Part shown: positions 42,426 to 53,230 of the stretch, piece after piece | Numbering within the stretch: the stretch's first letter is position 1 | Layout of the letters: the number at the start of each line of letters is the position of its first letter | NCBI GenBank assembly: GCA_014529385.2 | Contig: CM043945.1 | Location: forward strand, 156,682,741 to 156,746,740 | Reading direction: 5' to 3' | DNA: 64,000 nucleotides | Source of the DNA: Adiantum capillus-veneris | Taxonomy: Eukaryota; Streptophyta; Polypodiopsida; Polypodiales; Pteridaceae | Program-made: the position numbers and the translations under genes | The notes under the pieces: generated by a model | The model's input: only the letters and a program-made list of their open reading frames with translations | Database searches by the model: none | Told to the model about the DNA's origin: nothing

Positions 42426-43206
42426 TCATACCGTTTGAAATGATGTCGTCACCCTTTGAAACCAGTTGTTCCAAGTTGTTATAGGTGAAGGCTTTAACCA
42501 ATAGTTTTCGACCGCTCTATGCGTTTCATCTAGTTGCAAGGGTGGTAAGGTACTCTCGCATGATTTTATTTGCAACATCGTTGTAGGTGGTGAACTTACA
42601 ATGGGAGGTGTAAACTCTTTCTTGCTTGTACGGATATGTACAATGGTAGGTGGAGGTTGTATCGAAGCTTCTATTTTTGTATAGGAACTACATGAAGAGC
42701 AAGAAGCTTCATTTGCTTTCCCTGTTCCTGAGCTAGGTGGAACAAATCGTTCTTTCTTTGGTACCCAAACTAGCTCTGGAGCAGGTGTGTCGCATTCTAT
42801 GATTTTTTCCTTTCCACGATCTTCACTTTGTTTTGGAGCCACAGGATTGAGCTCACATGGGCCCGGTGATAGGTAAGAGTACAATTTATGTTTGGGCACC
42901 CAGATTTTGATCATTTCCTTCATAGTATCCTTGGGCTTCCAATAGTCGTTTAGGAATCCAACGCAATGTTTCACGTTTCTTGGAGTGAGGGGGACGTTTC
43001 TTATGAGGCTTCCGGCTTTTAGCATCAGCCATGGTTACTAAAGAAGCTTTAGGGACCCACTTGTATGTTTTCTTTGTTATATTAGGTTGGTTCTTGTGTG
43101 TCTCAAGCTTTCTTTCAACTACATCAGTTGAAGCTCTAGAGAGTTGGGCTATGGGGACATATGGTTCAACCTCTTGGACATGCAATGTCTTGGGTTTTAT
43201 TTCCAA
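42426..43206 (-). pseudogene. Element E W-P-K motif region
   Basis: Two overlapping minus-strand frames (42886-43206 and 42426-43025), separated by a frameshift, form a basic, Pro-rich region with repeated aromatic-Pro-Lys motifs: YKWVPKASL, LRWIPKRLL, YWKPKDTM, IWVPKHKL and LVWVPKKER. A Ser/Cys-rich stretch and a Trp-rich end (ENYWLKPSPITTWNNWFQRV) follow. No known domain. It probably was the C-terminal part of a polyprotein that began with the second protease-like domain; RNA or nucleic-acid binding is a guess from its basic charge. Confidence 0.6.
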
Positions 43207-43229
43207 GGCAATATCTCAGGGACTATGGC

Positions 43230-43718
43230 TTGAGTGGTAGGGATAAGAGTTGGTTTTTGCATTGTGACACCTCCAGTCCCCCAATCAATAGTGCATTTGG
43301 TGGCTATCATTCACGTGTGTCCTAGGTTTATATTACCCTCCATAGTTCCAACAGGCATGACCAAAAATTCTTGAGCTACAACCCCATTTTCATAACTGAC
43401 AGAAGTGTGCCAGATTCCAAAAACCGTAGTTTTTTTCTTGTTGACACCCTTGACTTGGATAATACTCTCAGATAGAGGTGGCTTCCCTAACTAACACCAC
43501 ACCCCATATGATAGCAGATTATATTTAGCACCCGTTTCCATTAAGGCGTTATATAGCACTTTTCCATAGGTGCTATTTAGCTCAATAGGGTATCGTAGAG
43601 GTGTGTCAGAGTCCAACCAATCCTCGTCGATTTCAACGTGGAATGCATGTGTGACTCCAAGATTAGCCTCTCGTTTTCGTCTTATACGTTGTTGTCGCTC
43701 CTTAGCCTCAGCTTGAGC
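43230..43718 (-). pseudogene. Element E second retropepsin-like domain
   Basis: Homologous to 29505-29954. The minus strand encodes ALMETGAKYNLLSYGVW, where G has LLDTGA (active-site Asp changed to Glu in E), then IIQVKGVNKKK, VVAQEFLVM and NINLGHT. A TAG follows GVWC and another stop replaces the Trp after GHT. The frame is continuous with the integrase C-terminus except for one stop near 43719 (a CAA-type Gln codon in G, TAA in E). Confidence 0.6.
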
Positions 43719-44633
43719 TTAAATCTTCTTCAATTCTATTTGTGCCTTGGCTGCCTTTTTTGTATGGATGGCACGCAACTCCTCTTGGTTTAAAGGATCA
43801 TAGTATCTTTTAAATTTTCTCCCATTGAGGAATCCAATGGTTTCAACTCCATCAAGAGTCTCCACACGAATGGTTCCTTGTGGGGTGATCTCACATACTC
43901 TATATGGTCCTTTTCCCGCATATTTCAACTTTTTCTTTTCGTTACGCACTCCATACATAAGGACTTTATCACCAACATTGATATATTTGTTCTTTAGATG
44001 ACCGTCAAACCATTTCTTCCTCCTATCTTTCTCCACAAGTGCATTTTGCACAGCTAATTGCCTCTCTTCATCTAGCCTTTCAAGGATATATAATCGCTCA
44101 ACTAAGGGGTTACCATCCCAACCTTCTTGAGAAGATACTCGAAGACTAGGAACGACAAACTCCCATGTCATAACCGCTTCTTGGCCATACACCATCTTGA
44201 ATGGTGTGCAGTTAATGGTAACTTTATACGCAGTACGATAAGCCCATAGAGCTGATGTAAGCTTTAAATCCCAATCTGTGCGATGAGCTTCCACCATTTT
44301 GGTTAAGATAGAGATTAAGGTCTTATTGGTGCTCTCAGCTTGGCCATTTGCTTGTGGATAATAAGGTGTGTATTGATGGTGAGCTATCATAAATTTGGTA
44401 GTGAGTTCTTTTATTACTCCATTTATAAAATGAGTACCATTGTCACTCACAATCTCAAAGGGACAACCAAATCTTGTAACAATGTTCTCAAAGAGAAACT
44501 TGGCAATTGACCTAGCATCGGCCTTACGTGTCGCCCTGGCTTCCGCCCACTTTGTCACATAGTTAGTGGCAACGATAATATATCGAGATTGAGTGCTACG
44601 AGCTGCCGGACTAATTAGGCCTACAAAGTCCAA
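43719..44633 (-). CDS. Element E integrase core and C-terminal domain
   Basis: A 304-codon frame: DFVGLISPAARSTQSRYIIV (first Asp), NYVTKWAEARA, FEIVSDNGTHFING (second Asp), YYPQANGQAESTNKTL (Glu), WAYRTAYK, GYP-like QEAVMTW, then the C-terminal SH3-like segment (VGDKVLMYGVRNEKKK, GPYRVCEITPQGTIRVE, KRYYDPLNQEELRAIH). DDE is complete. A stop just upstream (about 44637) replaces the Trp or Gly codon region of the KWG motif. It would insert the cDNA into the genome; no chromodomain follows. Confidence 0.9.
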   Translation of the reverse strand: MDFVGLISPAARSTQSRYIIVATNYVTKWAEARATRKADARSIAKFLFENIVTRFGCPFEIVSDNGTHFINGVIKELTTKFMIAHHQYTPYYPQANGQAESTNKTLISILTKMVEAHRTDWDLKLTSALWAYRTAYKVTINCTPFKMVYGQEAVMTWEFVVPSLRVSSQEGWDGNPLVERLYILERLDEERQLAVQNALVEKDRRKKWFDGHLKNKYINVGDKVLMYGVRNEKKKLKYAGKGPYRVCEITPQGTIRVETLDGVETIGFLNGRKFKRYYDPLNQEELRAIHTKKAAKAQIELKKI

Positions 44634-44860
44634 ACCCTATTTTTCAAATGGTTGAGTCACTTTAACCGGATGTAAGGGCATCCTATCCTTTTGTTGTGTG
44701 ATCTTGTAATGTTGGCATTCATCACATCCTTCTGCAAAAAGTGATGCATCCTTAAATAAGGTTGGCTGTTAGTTCCCCTGAGAAATGTCCTCCGGCTATA
44801 CCCATGTGGGCTTCTTGCAGTATGTATAAATACTCATCCTCACGATCACAACGTCTAAGA
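44634..44860 (-). pseudogene. Element E integrase zinc-finger region, with small deletion
   Basis: The upstream frame ends EAHMGIAGGHFSGELTANLI, giving the two His. The following bases lack about 35 bp present in element G (G has GCCACCAATAGTCTCATTGC here), so the finger is out of frame with its Cys pair (DECQH region near 44715). Confidence 0.75.
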
Positions 44861-47256
44861 ATATCATCCTTCCCTAGCCTGTAGAGAGTTCCTGCAATGA
44901 GAGAGTAAGGTTCACATTCTTTTAACAGTTTTCGAGCTATGTCCTTACGAAGCTCTTTGGGTGGAAAACCATTAACTGGAAAGTTCACAATATTCTCACT
45001 CCATTCAGGTATGGTTTCGACTAGGAATAGAGAAGTATCAGGCAATTCATCATCGACTCCAGTAGGGGCTTCACCATTGGGTATGCGAGACAAATGATCA
45101 GCCATGACATGTCTTTTACCAGGTCTCACCACAATGGTAAAATCAAACTCAAGGAGAATTAACAACCATCTTGTAATTCTTCCCGTGGAACAAGGTTTAT
45201 TTACTAGATACAACAAGGCTTGATGATCAACATAGAACACAAACTTGTTGGCCAGAAGGTAGTAGCAAAATTTCTTCATTGCATAAATCATACCTAAACC
45301 TTCTCGCTCTGTAGTGGTGTAGTTTCTTTCGGCATCATTCAACTGACAACTTGCAAAGCTAATGGGGTAGTCCAGTTTATGTTCTCCTGGTTGAGCTAGA
45401 ACACACCCAATAGCAAAGTTCGATGCTTCAATATGTACATGAAAAATTACATTCCAATCGGGCACTCGTAGAATAGGAGCTCTAGTCAAGGTCTTTTTCA
45501 ATGACTCATAAGCATGGTCACACTCCGTAGTCCATTGGAACTCAATCAGAAGCTTGTACAAAGGACGAGCTATCTCGGCAAAGTTTAAAATAAACCGTCG
45601 GTAATAACGAACATGGCCCATGAACCTTTGAACTCCTTTATAGTTTGTAGGTGGTGGAAATTCTGCAATGGCTTTAATTTTGCTCTCATCTGTGGAAATC
45701 CCATTTTTGGACACTATATGCCCTAGAATGACTCCATGCTTAACCCAAAATTGGCATTTGAAAGGGTTCAATGAGATGCGATAAAATCTGCACCTTTCAA
45801 ATATTTTTCGTAGATATAACAAATGCTTCTCCCAAGAAGAATAAACACAAAGGTCATCTAGTAAAGCTTCACAAAACTCCCTTAGAAATTCTTTAAACGC
45901 AGTGTTTATTAATCGTTGGAATGTAGCAGGGGCATTTGTTAAGCCAAAAGCCATAACATGAAATGCAAACACTCCAAACTCTGTGATAAAAGCAGTTTTA
46001 GCTTGGTCCTCTAATGCAATTGTGATTTGATTGTAACCAGAGTACCCATCTAAAAAGCTATAAGCTTCCTTGCCCGCAACTCTTTCAAGCACATGTTCTG
46101 AATATGGCAAGGGGTAATGGTCCCTCCTAGTGGCGGCATTGACCTTCTTGAGATCCACGCACACTCTGAGTTTCCCATTCTTTTTTGGCACAATCACTAT
46201 TGGAGACACCCATTTTGAGTGCTCAATAGGGTATATGAATCCGCATTCCACAAGCTTTTCAATCTCTTCTTGAACGATCTTTACATATTTAGGATTCATT
46301 GGGTAGGGTCGTTGCTGAACTGGTTTAGCCATGCTATTCATGGGGATTGTGTGCTGCACCACGGAAGGTGGAACACCTTTCATATCATGATAAGTCCAGG
46401 AAAATATATCCTTGAATTCCTTGAGAAGTTCTTTAAGTACACACTCCTCAGTCTCGGTCAGATCTTGGGCAATGAAAACAGGTTTAGACTCTTCTCCTGG
46501 GTCTGCTAACTCTATTTCCTTAACTATCGTTGGACCATCATAGACTCCATTGCTCCCATCGATAGGTTTTCTTTGAGCCTTTGTATACACAACCTTACGT
46601 TCCTCTGTGGTATAGGATTTGAAATGTTGAGGTGCAGGGTGTAAGTTTGTGGGGTCCTGTTGTTTTGTGGACTGTGATTTAACTTCTGATTCCTTTTGTT
46701 GTTGAGCTAACTCTCGATTTTTTTGTCTCCTTACGGTACGGCTCAACTTTGTCTTATCTGTAGCCTCTAGTTGTGCGATGTCAATGGGTTGTGGACTACA
46801 CCATATAACACTTTGAAGGTATTCACCCCAGTTATCTACCAACTTTCGATGAGCATCACATGCCCCTATATAATTAAGCCATTCTGCGGTAGATTTCTTT
46901 TCATTTATTCTAGCACGCACATTTGCTCGATATCGTCGCCTCTTATATCTCTTACTCTTCTTGTTTAATCCTTGATTACGGTCGATTTCTAGTGAAGACT
47001 CACTAGATGAATCACTACTTGTGTCTTCTGCTCCCTTGGATAGATTATCATCTAGGTTACCACTGGGCCCTGAATGGTTTGTCCCCACATTTGCACTAAG
47101 ACTTAACTCAGATTCTTTGTCCTCAGAGTCAAAGTCAATTGATGATTCTGACCCCAAATCGTGTGGGCTATAGTCTTGTGAGGCGCTACTGGTTTCAATG
47201 CTAGTCAAACTTTCATCTTGTAGATCATCAGAAGCTATATGCATTGCTTCTAGCAT
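44861..47256 (-). CDS. Element E reverse transcriptase and RNase H (834-codon open frame)
   Basis: The frame runs 44752-47256. Residues 1-250 are a Ser/Asp/Glu-rich linker with a basic patch (KKSKRYKRRRYRANVRAR). RT follows: FKDIFSWTYHDMKG, WVSPIVIVPKKNGKLRVCVDLKKVN, SFLDGYSGYNQITIAL, FGLTNAPATFQRLIN, catalytic box EALLDDLCVYS (DD kept). RNase H: FHVHIEASNFAIGCVLAQPG, where the first catalytic Asp is Glu, then TTTEREGLGMIYAMKKF, FYVDHQALLYLVNKP and HVMADHLSRIPNG. The integrase linker and the first part of its zinc finger end the frame. It is the most intact pol segment in the window. Confidence 0.93.
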
Positions 47257-47541
47257 GTTTAAGGGTACAAGTGGTGGTATTTCATCCCCCTCAGGTGTTA
47301 CCTAAGTCGTCCCCCTATTTCCCCAAGTGTCTATGGTTGATGCTAGGTGGACCCAATCCACATTGTCTGACTCAGTCATCCCAGGTAGTACATCCATATA
47401 AGGAGAATCTTCCCCAACATCAGTGTTTGCTTTACACGTGTAACAATACTGCAATGGGGCCGAGTGAACTGTGGTGTCAGATCTATGATCGATTATAAAC
47501 CTGTTTCCTAGAGGATGTGCTTGACCCGTCACAAGATCCAC
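47257..47541 (-). pseudogene. Element E PR-RT linker with Cys pair
   Basis: The frame between a TGA shared with element F (at 47540-47542) and a TAG (47299-47301) where F has Trp. It contains NRFIIDHRSDTTVH, YCYTCKANTDVGEDSPYMD and DNVDWVHLA. It is acidic with a CX2C pair; no domain is recognised. Confidence 0.7.
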
Positions 47542-48786
47542 TCAAATGATAGAATCTTGGAACTGCAAGTAGACATGGCTTTTAGACCAGTCATGCACCA
47601 TTTTTGCTTCCCTCATGAAAGGACGTCCTAAGATCATCTCTGATGCCATAGTGTGTTTGGAGAAATCCATAACAATAAAGGTAATCCTTATTTTATGTCC
47701 AAAGACCTTGATCTTGAGATCTTCTAGCATCCCAATAGGTTTAACAATAGACCCATTGGCCATCTTCACTACTATGGTTGTGGTCGCAAGGTGAGGTCTT
47801 CCCATAGTTTCCCAGCAATTTTTAGTCACAATGCTAACCCCAGCGCCACCATCAAGGATTCCCTTCACAATTAATCCCTTAGTAGTGATGGGTATGGTCA
47901 CATTGGATTCATCACCCTCAAAGTATTGTCCCAACTTGTTAACAGGTATTTCTACCACAAGGTTCTCATCTAGGTTGGGTTGTGGATCTAACTGCTCCTC
48001 CTCTATTGGCATCTCCCCAACTCCATCCATCTGTGCAAATTGTGGTAGCCCAAACTTTAGTTCTCCATTGAGGAAGGCTCGAAGAGCTGAGACTAGCTCA
48101 GGGTCTTTATATAGTTTGGACATGATGATGGTTCTAACTTCTGAAGACATGAAATCCATCAATTTGGCAATCTTTAACGGCACCTTTTGGCCTTCAGTCC
48201 CTTGACGTGGGGATGATGGGATCTCCATTTCTTCGATAGGATCAGGTAGTCCCTCTGTAAACATTCTTTCCATCAAGAAGTGAGTACGCCCACTTTCCCA
48301 TGACTTTAAGTCACTTTCTTCTTGGATGACACTAGGTATGTCCAAGGGTCTATGGACTTGGTGAGGTTTTTGTTGCGTAGGGAATACGGTGTCTGTAATC
48401 TGGATCTTCCTAGGTGCTAGTTCTAGATCCCTTTGGGTATCTTCTACTAAACTCCTTAATTGCTTGACTCGCTCAATCTCCTCTGTAGGGTTTGGGTAAG
48501 TTCCTATCTTCTTTTTGGATCCTAGCCATTGTGGCTCATGAAGATATTCCTTGTTGGTTTCTATGTTAATTGTCGTTTTGGTCCACATGGTTTCACCTGA
48601 ATCAGAATCTTCTTCAGCGTCGTTCATATATACGGGGTCATCACCAGTCCCTATGTTGGTCTTTGAACTGGGGTCTGACTTCGCTGCTTTTTGCGATCTC
48701 TTTCTTCGTGTTTTCTTCTTTTTTTGAGATTGGGCAATTGATGCCGTGTCTCTTTCCTCAAGAATATAATTTTGTTTTTGGAGCAT
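47542..48786 (-). CDS. Element E gag-PR linker and canonical protease
   Basis: A 414-codon frame. The N-terminal two-thirds are Lys/Glu/Asp-rich (KKKKTRRKRSQKAAK, RSLVEDTQRDLELAPRKIQI, LMDFMSSEVRTIIMSKLY). The C-terminal third is a retropepsin: GLIVKGILDGGAGVSIVTKNCWETMG (active-site DGGA), VVKMANGSIVKPIGMLEDL, SEMILGRPFMREAKMVHDW. It ends at a TGA also present in element F. The frame is continuous with gag except for one TGA where F has CGA. Confidence 0.88.
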   Translation of the reverse strand: MLQKQNYILEERDTASIAQSQKKKKTRRKRSQKAAKSDPSSKTNIGTGDDPVYMNDAEEDSDSGETMWTKTTINIETNKEYLHEPQWLGSKKKIGTYPNPTEEIERVKQLRSLVEDTQRDLELAPRKIQITDTVFPTQQKPHQVHRPLDIPSVIQEESDLKSWESGRTHFLMERMFTEGLPDPIEEMEIPSSPRQGTEGQKVPLKIAKLMDFMSSEVRTIIMSKLYKDPELVSALRAFLNGELKFGLPQFAQMDGVGEMPIEEEQLDPQPNLDENLVVEIPVNKLGQYFEGDESNVTIPITTKGLIVKGILDGGAGVSIVTKNCWETMGRPHLATTTIVVKMANGSIVKPIGMLEDLKIKVFGHKIRITFIVMDFSKHTMASEMILGRPFMREAKMVHDWSKSHVYLQFQDSII

Positions 48787-50313
48787 CGATCAAGTGAGTA
48801 CATTTATTGGTACCACGGGTGTACTTGGTGATGGATCCTCGGTAACTTCAATCAAGTTTAATGGCGTCATCTTCGGTGAATTTGGATTATTTGGACATTG
48901 GGCAATCAAATGATCTATGCAACATCGATTACACATGAGTATCGGCATTGTAGACGTGCTCGCTTGATTGGCTTGCATTAGTGTGGCGTTCTTTTGTAGC
49001 CTTATAGGACACTCGGCTACACAATGTGGACCTCCACACTCATAGCATTGAAGAGGTGGTCTCTTAGCGGTGTGATTGATATTTTGGCCTCTTGCCGCAA
49101 GAGCACCTACTTGATATACAGGTTTGACTTGTCCCCAATAGTCCTCCATGTAGTATTGTGGACTTTCTTCAAGCACATCCATCCCATAGGCGATATTAGG
49201 ATCTATATCTTCATTATAGCCTTCCAAACAAGAAATAGATGACTCACAACCCACTTGATTCACAGAAGTGATTCTCGGATGTGGTGGTTGCGGTCCTAGC
49301 ACTGGAGGTGGTAAGGGTGTTGTTTGAACAACATTTTGGGCCCTAGGGACCATGTGCTGTGCTGTTTGTTCAAGAGGTGAGGCCGGCATCAAGGCAGGCA
49401 CTCGAGGTGTGTCTGTCCATGCTAAGGTTCGTCTATTGGCCATTGCACGCTTAAATACTATGCAATCCTTAGCTGGATAACCATACCTCCCACATGCATT
49501 GCAGTTCCCATTGAATTTTACTCTAAAAGTAGGGCATTCACTGGTACTATGCGGTCCATAGCATACTGAGCACCATTGTTGCTCCCTTCTTGGATACATA
49601 TGATTGTTTTGCGGAGCACGATTGTCTCCAAGACTCTCTTGAATAGCTTTAGTGAGATCTGCTAAAGTCATCTCAGATATCTTTGGCTCCTTAGAAATAG
49701 GCTTTAGGGTCATTGGTTGATGCCCTGATGCTTGCGAGCTAATAGATTTAGGCCCAACAGACACTCTTTCTCCTTGAATTATTAAATTATCCTCCAATTG
49801 GATCGCATTGGTGGTTACTGCTTCCCAAGTGGTGATACCTCTAATGACTAGGCCATTGTAGATATCCTCATGTCGTAACACCCTAATGAATCTATCAAGC
49901 AATTGGTTATTGTTGACGCGCTCATTTGGATTACAACGAGAATTCAAATGCTTCAAGCGACTTATAAAGTCTCTCAACGATTCTCCTTCCTCTCGTTGGG
50001 CTTTCTGGAGCTGAGAGGCTACACCCCAAAGCACTCTCTCTCGTATGTATTCCTTTAAGAACAGTCTCCTAAGAGTAGGGTAAATCATTTTTTCTTCCAC
50101 CCTTAGGGTTCTATACCAATCCCCAGCCTTTCCACTTAAGGTTAGGCTTAAAGCATTGCTCTTATGTAGGTCATTCTGTTCTCCTAGAGAATCGCATATT
50201 TGTTCAAACACTTCAATATGCTTCCTCACATCCCCGTCTCCGCTAAATTTTTGTGTGAGCTTGGCTATTTGTACTGCCTTACTTCTAGGCTCTCTATCAG
50301 GCGTGTTACGCAT
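48787..50313 (-). CDS. Element E gag capsid and four zinc knuckles
   Basis: A 507-codon frame: capsid helices (AQKFSGDGDVRKHIEVFEQICDSL-type, ALSLTLSGKAGDWYRTL, GESLRDFISRLKHLNSRCN, LLDRFIRVLRHEDIY) then Cys-His motifs CSVCYGPHSTSEC, CNACGRYGYPAKDC (His replaced by Tyr; F keeps His), CYECGGPHCVAEC and CNRCCIDHLIAQC. It would form particles and bind element RNA. The upstream frame is cut by a TGA at about 50326 where F has CAA. Confidence 0.9.
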
Positions 50314-51690
50314 ATTCTCAGCAATAGATCAACCAATAGCTTGAGCAAATGTTGCCAAGTCACCTAAGTGATCAGGCACCGTGGGTGGAGGTGCTCTAGA
50401 GACTACATGTGGAGTAGGTATTGGCATCGGGCTTGGCCCATAGGAAGCCCTTGGGTTCCATGTTGGGTACGATGTTGTGCCATGTGGTGGTCCATAGTTC
50501 ATATCGGTGGCCCTAGGCATAGTAGACGTCAGATGTGACATGCTAATGCTAGCCGGTATAGTCCCATGGGAATAAGAACTTGTGTATTGTGGTTGTGGAG
50601 CATAGGTAGTTGAAGCAATGGGAGGGGTAGGGACTACATGAGTGTGAGCCATAGGTGCATACGATTGGTACACACTTGTAGGTACTGTTGCAGGCATTGA
50701 GCTACCATGTAGCGGTGCTTTACTAACAAACGAGGTCCATGGTGTGTTTCTTGGCATGCCCATCATTGGGGTAGGCATGGTATCTGTGGTGTCATCCAAG
50801 GAAAGATTAGCTAGACTTGGAAAAGTAAAGTAAAGATTAGCTAGACTTGTGGGCTCAGATTGCATTGAGACCCCTGGCGAAACAACATATGGGGGATCGA
50901 TGGGACTCACTGGGGGAGTGTCCATTTGTGATAGAGTGGGTTGTTTCCCTTTGCCCGTGTCTAAAATTCACATAGGACCCGTCGAAGGTATGTTTATTCC
51001 TCGATTTTGCCTCTCGGACTGGATAATCCTATGGATGACATTGCAGATCATGTGTTGTTGTTCCTCTAGACTAGTGGCACTAGATGTGGATTGTACAACT
51101 TCTAACCAACCCACATGGTATGTGTAGCCCATGTATAGGTCTATCAAAGTCTCCGTGTGTAGGTCATATTCCCAATTTTCATTGAGAAATACCCTGTCCA
51201 AACTTGGTGTACTAGAGGGTTGTCGTGAGGTGGATGCAATGTTGCTTCCCGTGTTTTGACTTTTAGTCACCGCTACCTTAGAGGCGACTTTGGAAGGTGG
51301 TAGCTCGGTAGGGCCCTCATTAAATGAGGTAGGTAGAATGTCCATGTGGACACTCTGAGGGAGTGTGGGGTCTACAGGAGATGTGAATGGTGATTCTACT
51401 TCCCCACCCCCTTTGTTTACTTCACTAGCCGTATGTTCAGAGCGCGTAGCTCTACTAAAAGTTTCCATCAAACGACTAAAAACACTAGTTCCAGGTTGCT
51501 GGGTCCAGCTAGGTATGGTTTCATTTGTTCCCCCGAGGCTTTGTGTAAGATGCTCTTCCATAATATCGTTGTCAGAGGAAGAGTCGCTAGCCGCTATATT
51601 TGGGTCTTGGGTTGCACTACCTTGGGTCCCACCGAGGGCGTAGACCCTAGCATGGAAGGATAGTGAGTACCCCCGTAAATCGAAGCACTA
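50314..51690 (-). pseudogene. Element E gag N-terminal extension
   Basis: Frames 50329-50925 and 50968-51561 read in one direction with a TGA between them (50965-50967). The sequence is Pro/Ser/Thr-rich (SYAPMAHTHVVPTPPIAST, TSTMPRATDMNYGPPHG) with one more structured stretch (ENWEYDLHTETLIDLYMGYTYHVGWLEVV, EEQQHMICNVIHRIIQSER). Upstream of 51561 the frame is open to a typical RVYALGGTQG-like Gag start near 51650. No known domain. Confidence 0.6.
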
Positions 51691-52540
51691 GCTAGTTGTT
51701 CCGACTCTAGCACACGACCAGAGCGTAGATACATGTGCTTTGGGTGCCCTACAAGTGTCGGCAAGTACCCTCAAAGGTTACTTGCTTTGTTTTGTGGGTG
51801 TTTTGCACCCCGTTTTCTACTTGATTTTTTCTTGTTTTTGATGGTTTTTGAATGTTTTTTTAATGTTTGATTTTTTTGATTGAAGTGTGTGATAGCTCGA
51901 AACAAGCGTATCACTTAAAGGGTCGCTATGTGCTTTACAGCACAATTTTCGGGCATCTGACGTTCCGTTGGTCCTCAAAAATCAATTTTTAGCTACGTGT
52001 GAAGCTAAAATTTGTTTTTTTTTTAAGGCAACTGAGGCCTGGGCCTGAGCGTGAGCTTGGGCTTGGGTCTGGGAGATATTCCCGATCCCGGTCCTACCTT
52101 TAAATTTTATTTTTATTTTTATTTTTTTTAAAAAAAAATTAATTTTTTTTTAAAGGATAAGGCCGCCGCGGCCTGCGCAAGAGCACACACACACTCTCTC
52201 TACCTACTTCTAACTAATACACCTACTCTTACACACTAACACACTCTATTAACTCTCACTAATCTACTTCCTACTTACTGCACACAAAAAACTAACTACC
52301 TTAATACACAGAGAATGTTTACAGAACCTTTGAAATCTCTATTAACAAAGAAAACTAACTACTTTAATACACAAAGAATAAACACAAAACCTTTGAAAAC
52401 TCCATAAACAAAAAAAAAACACACAGTATAACACCAAATCCCTCTTCTTAACACACACACACTCCTTCCTTACCTTTCCTACAATAGAAATTGCACCATG
52501 GAGAAGCACAGAGTGCTACTCGAGCTTCATGTATGGCATT
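51691..52540 (-). other. Element E untranslated leader
   Basis: No ORF. Contains A/T homopolymer-rich stretches (52018-52160), a GGGCTTGGGCCTGGG-like G/T-rich run (about 52030-52070), and CA-rich sequence (52185-52480). Confidence 0.7.
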
Positions 52541-52557
52541 CCCCGGCAACGGCACCA
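52541..52557 (-). other. Primer binding site of element E
   Basis: The minus strand reads TGGTGCCGTTGCCGGGG four bases after the LTR end, the tRNA-Asp-type PBS also used by element A (TGGCGCCGCTGCCGGGGA) with two differences. Confidence 0.88.
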
Positions 52558-52561
52558 AAAA

Positions 52562-53006
52562 TGTGCGCGTATGTTGCACGTGTCAATGCAAGGAACTTGC
52601 CGATACACCGTGTGCGAGCCACAAATGGCTCCAAGCACACAACAAGCATAAACTAGTAAGCTCAAAGAAGGCGATGGTGTGTCACTCACCGCTCTACTCT
52701 TGCTTCGTGGAGGATTCCTCGCCGCGAAGAAGAAGGAGACTTCGCTACGCCGCGCTCAACCGCTTCACCGCCGTTGTGCCTTCGTAATGAGCTCGCCGCA
52801 TTCACACTTGGGCGCCCATGCTTATCCAACTAATCCCTTGAATGTTCCAGTTAGAGTGCGCCTCTCATCGGCGATCACTCTTACCCTTTTCCTATTGGAC
52901 CAAGAAGCCCGGTACCTGACTCTACCAAATAAATAATACAATGTCCGCCGTAGGTTACAACGTCGGTCGTAGGTAATAGGGTGTCCGTGATCCGTGAGGG
53001 TTAACA
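52562..53006 (-). repeat. 5' LTR of element E (445 bp, promoter-deleted)
   Basis: Matches the 3' LTR (39893-40503) but lacks 166 bp between CTTCGTAATG and AGCTCGCC. The deleted part contains the GA/CT tract, the TATA box and the surrounding transcribed start. The ends (TG...CA) and flanking GCATA duplication are intact. Confidence 0.93.
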
Positions 53007-53011
53007 GCATA

Positions 53012-53230
53012 CCTATCTTTTGATGTAACCCAACCTTTATGTTATCCATTACATCTGTTGTTGTAACTCTCTGTCCGGATTACATATGAATGAAGTAGGA
53101 GGTGTTCTGTGCCTGTGTACTGTGTACTATCTTCTATCCTATTTCTATGTGTTTGATGTTCACATAATGTAGTTTGCAGGTAATCATTCCCGTAATGCCT
53201 ATTGCTCCTGTGCAGGCAATAGCCATTACA
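53012..53230 (+). repeat. 3' LTR of element D, right fragment
   Basis: Continues the LTR after the element E insertion (CCTATCTTTTGATGTAACCC onward) and ends ATAGCCATTACA, matching 35556-35768. The target duplication expected beyond it (ATCTC at 53231) has no matching copy at the left end of D. Confidence 0.88.

Larger units (their letters stand above)
39893..53006 (-). mobile_element. Element E: near-complete minus-strand gypsy element of the E/F/G family
   Basis: The LTRs are 39893-40503 (3') and 52562-53006 (5'), with a PBS beside the right LTR, a PPT beside the left LTR, and a perfect 5-bp target duplication GCATA (39888-39892 and 53007-53011). Between them, in minus-strand order, are a long gag N-terminus, capsid, four zinc knuckles, PR, RT, RNase H, IN, a second protease-like domain, the W-P-K region and the accessory ORF. 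It inserted into the 3' LTR of element D. Stops and small deletions leave it defective, but it is the family reference in this window. Confidence 0.96.
34812..53230 (+). mobile_element. Element D: plus-strand Ty3/gypsy retrotransposon, split by element E
   Basis: 5' LTR, PBS, gag with zinc knuckles, protease, RT and part of RNase H lie on the plus strand from 34812 to about 39665. A 3' LTR fragment is present in two pieces (39779-39892 and 53012-53230) that match consecutive parts of the 5' LTR. Element E and one target-duplication copy lie between them. Integrase is absent: sequence jumps from RNase H to LTR within about 115 bp. The left LTR boundary is tentative (TGTCGGGGG at 34812), and no target duplication for D was found. 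Confidence 0.85.
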
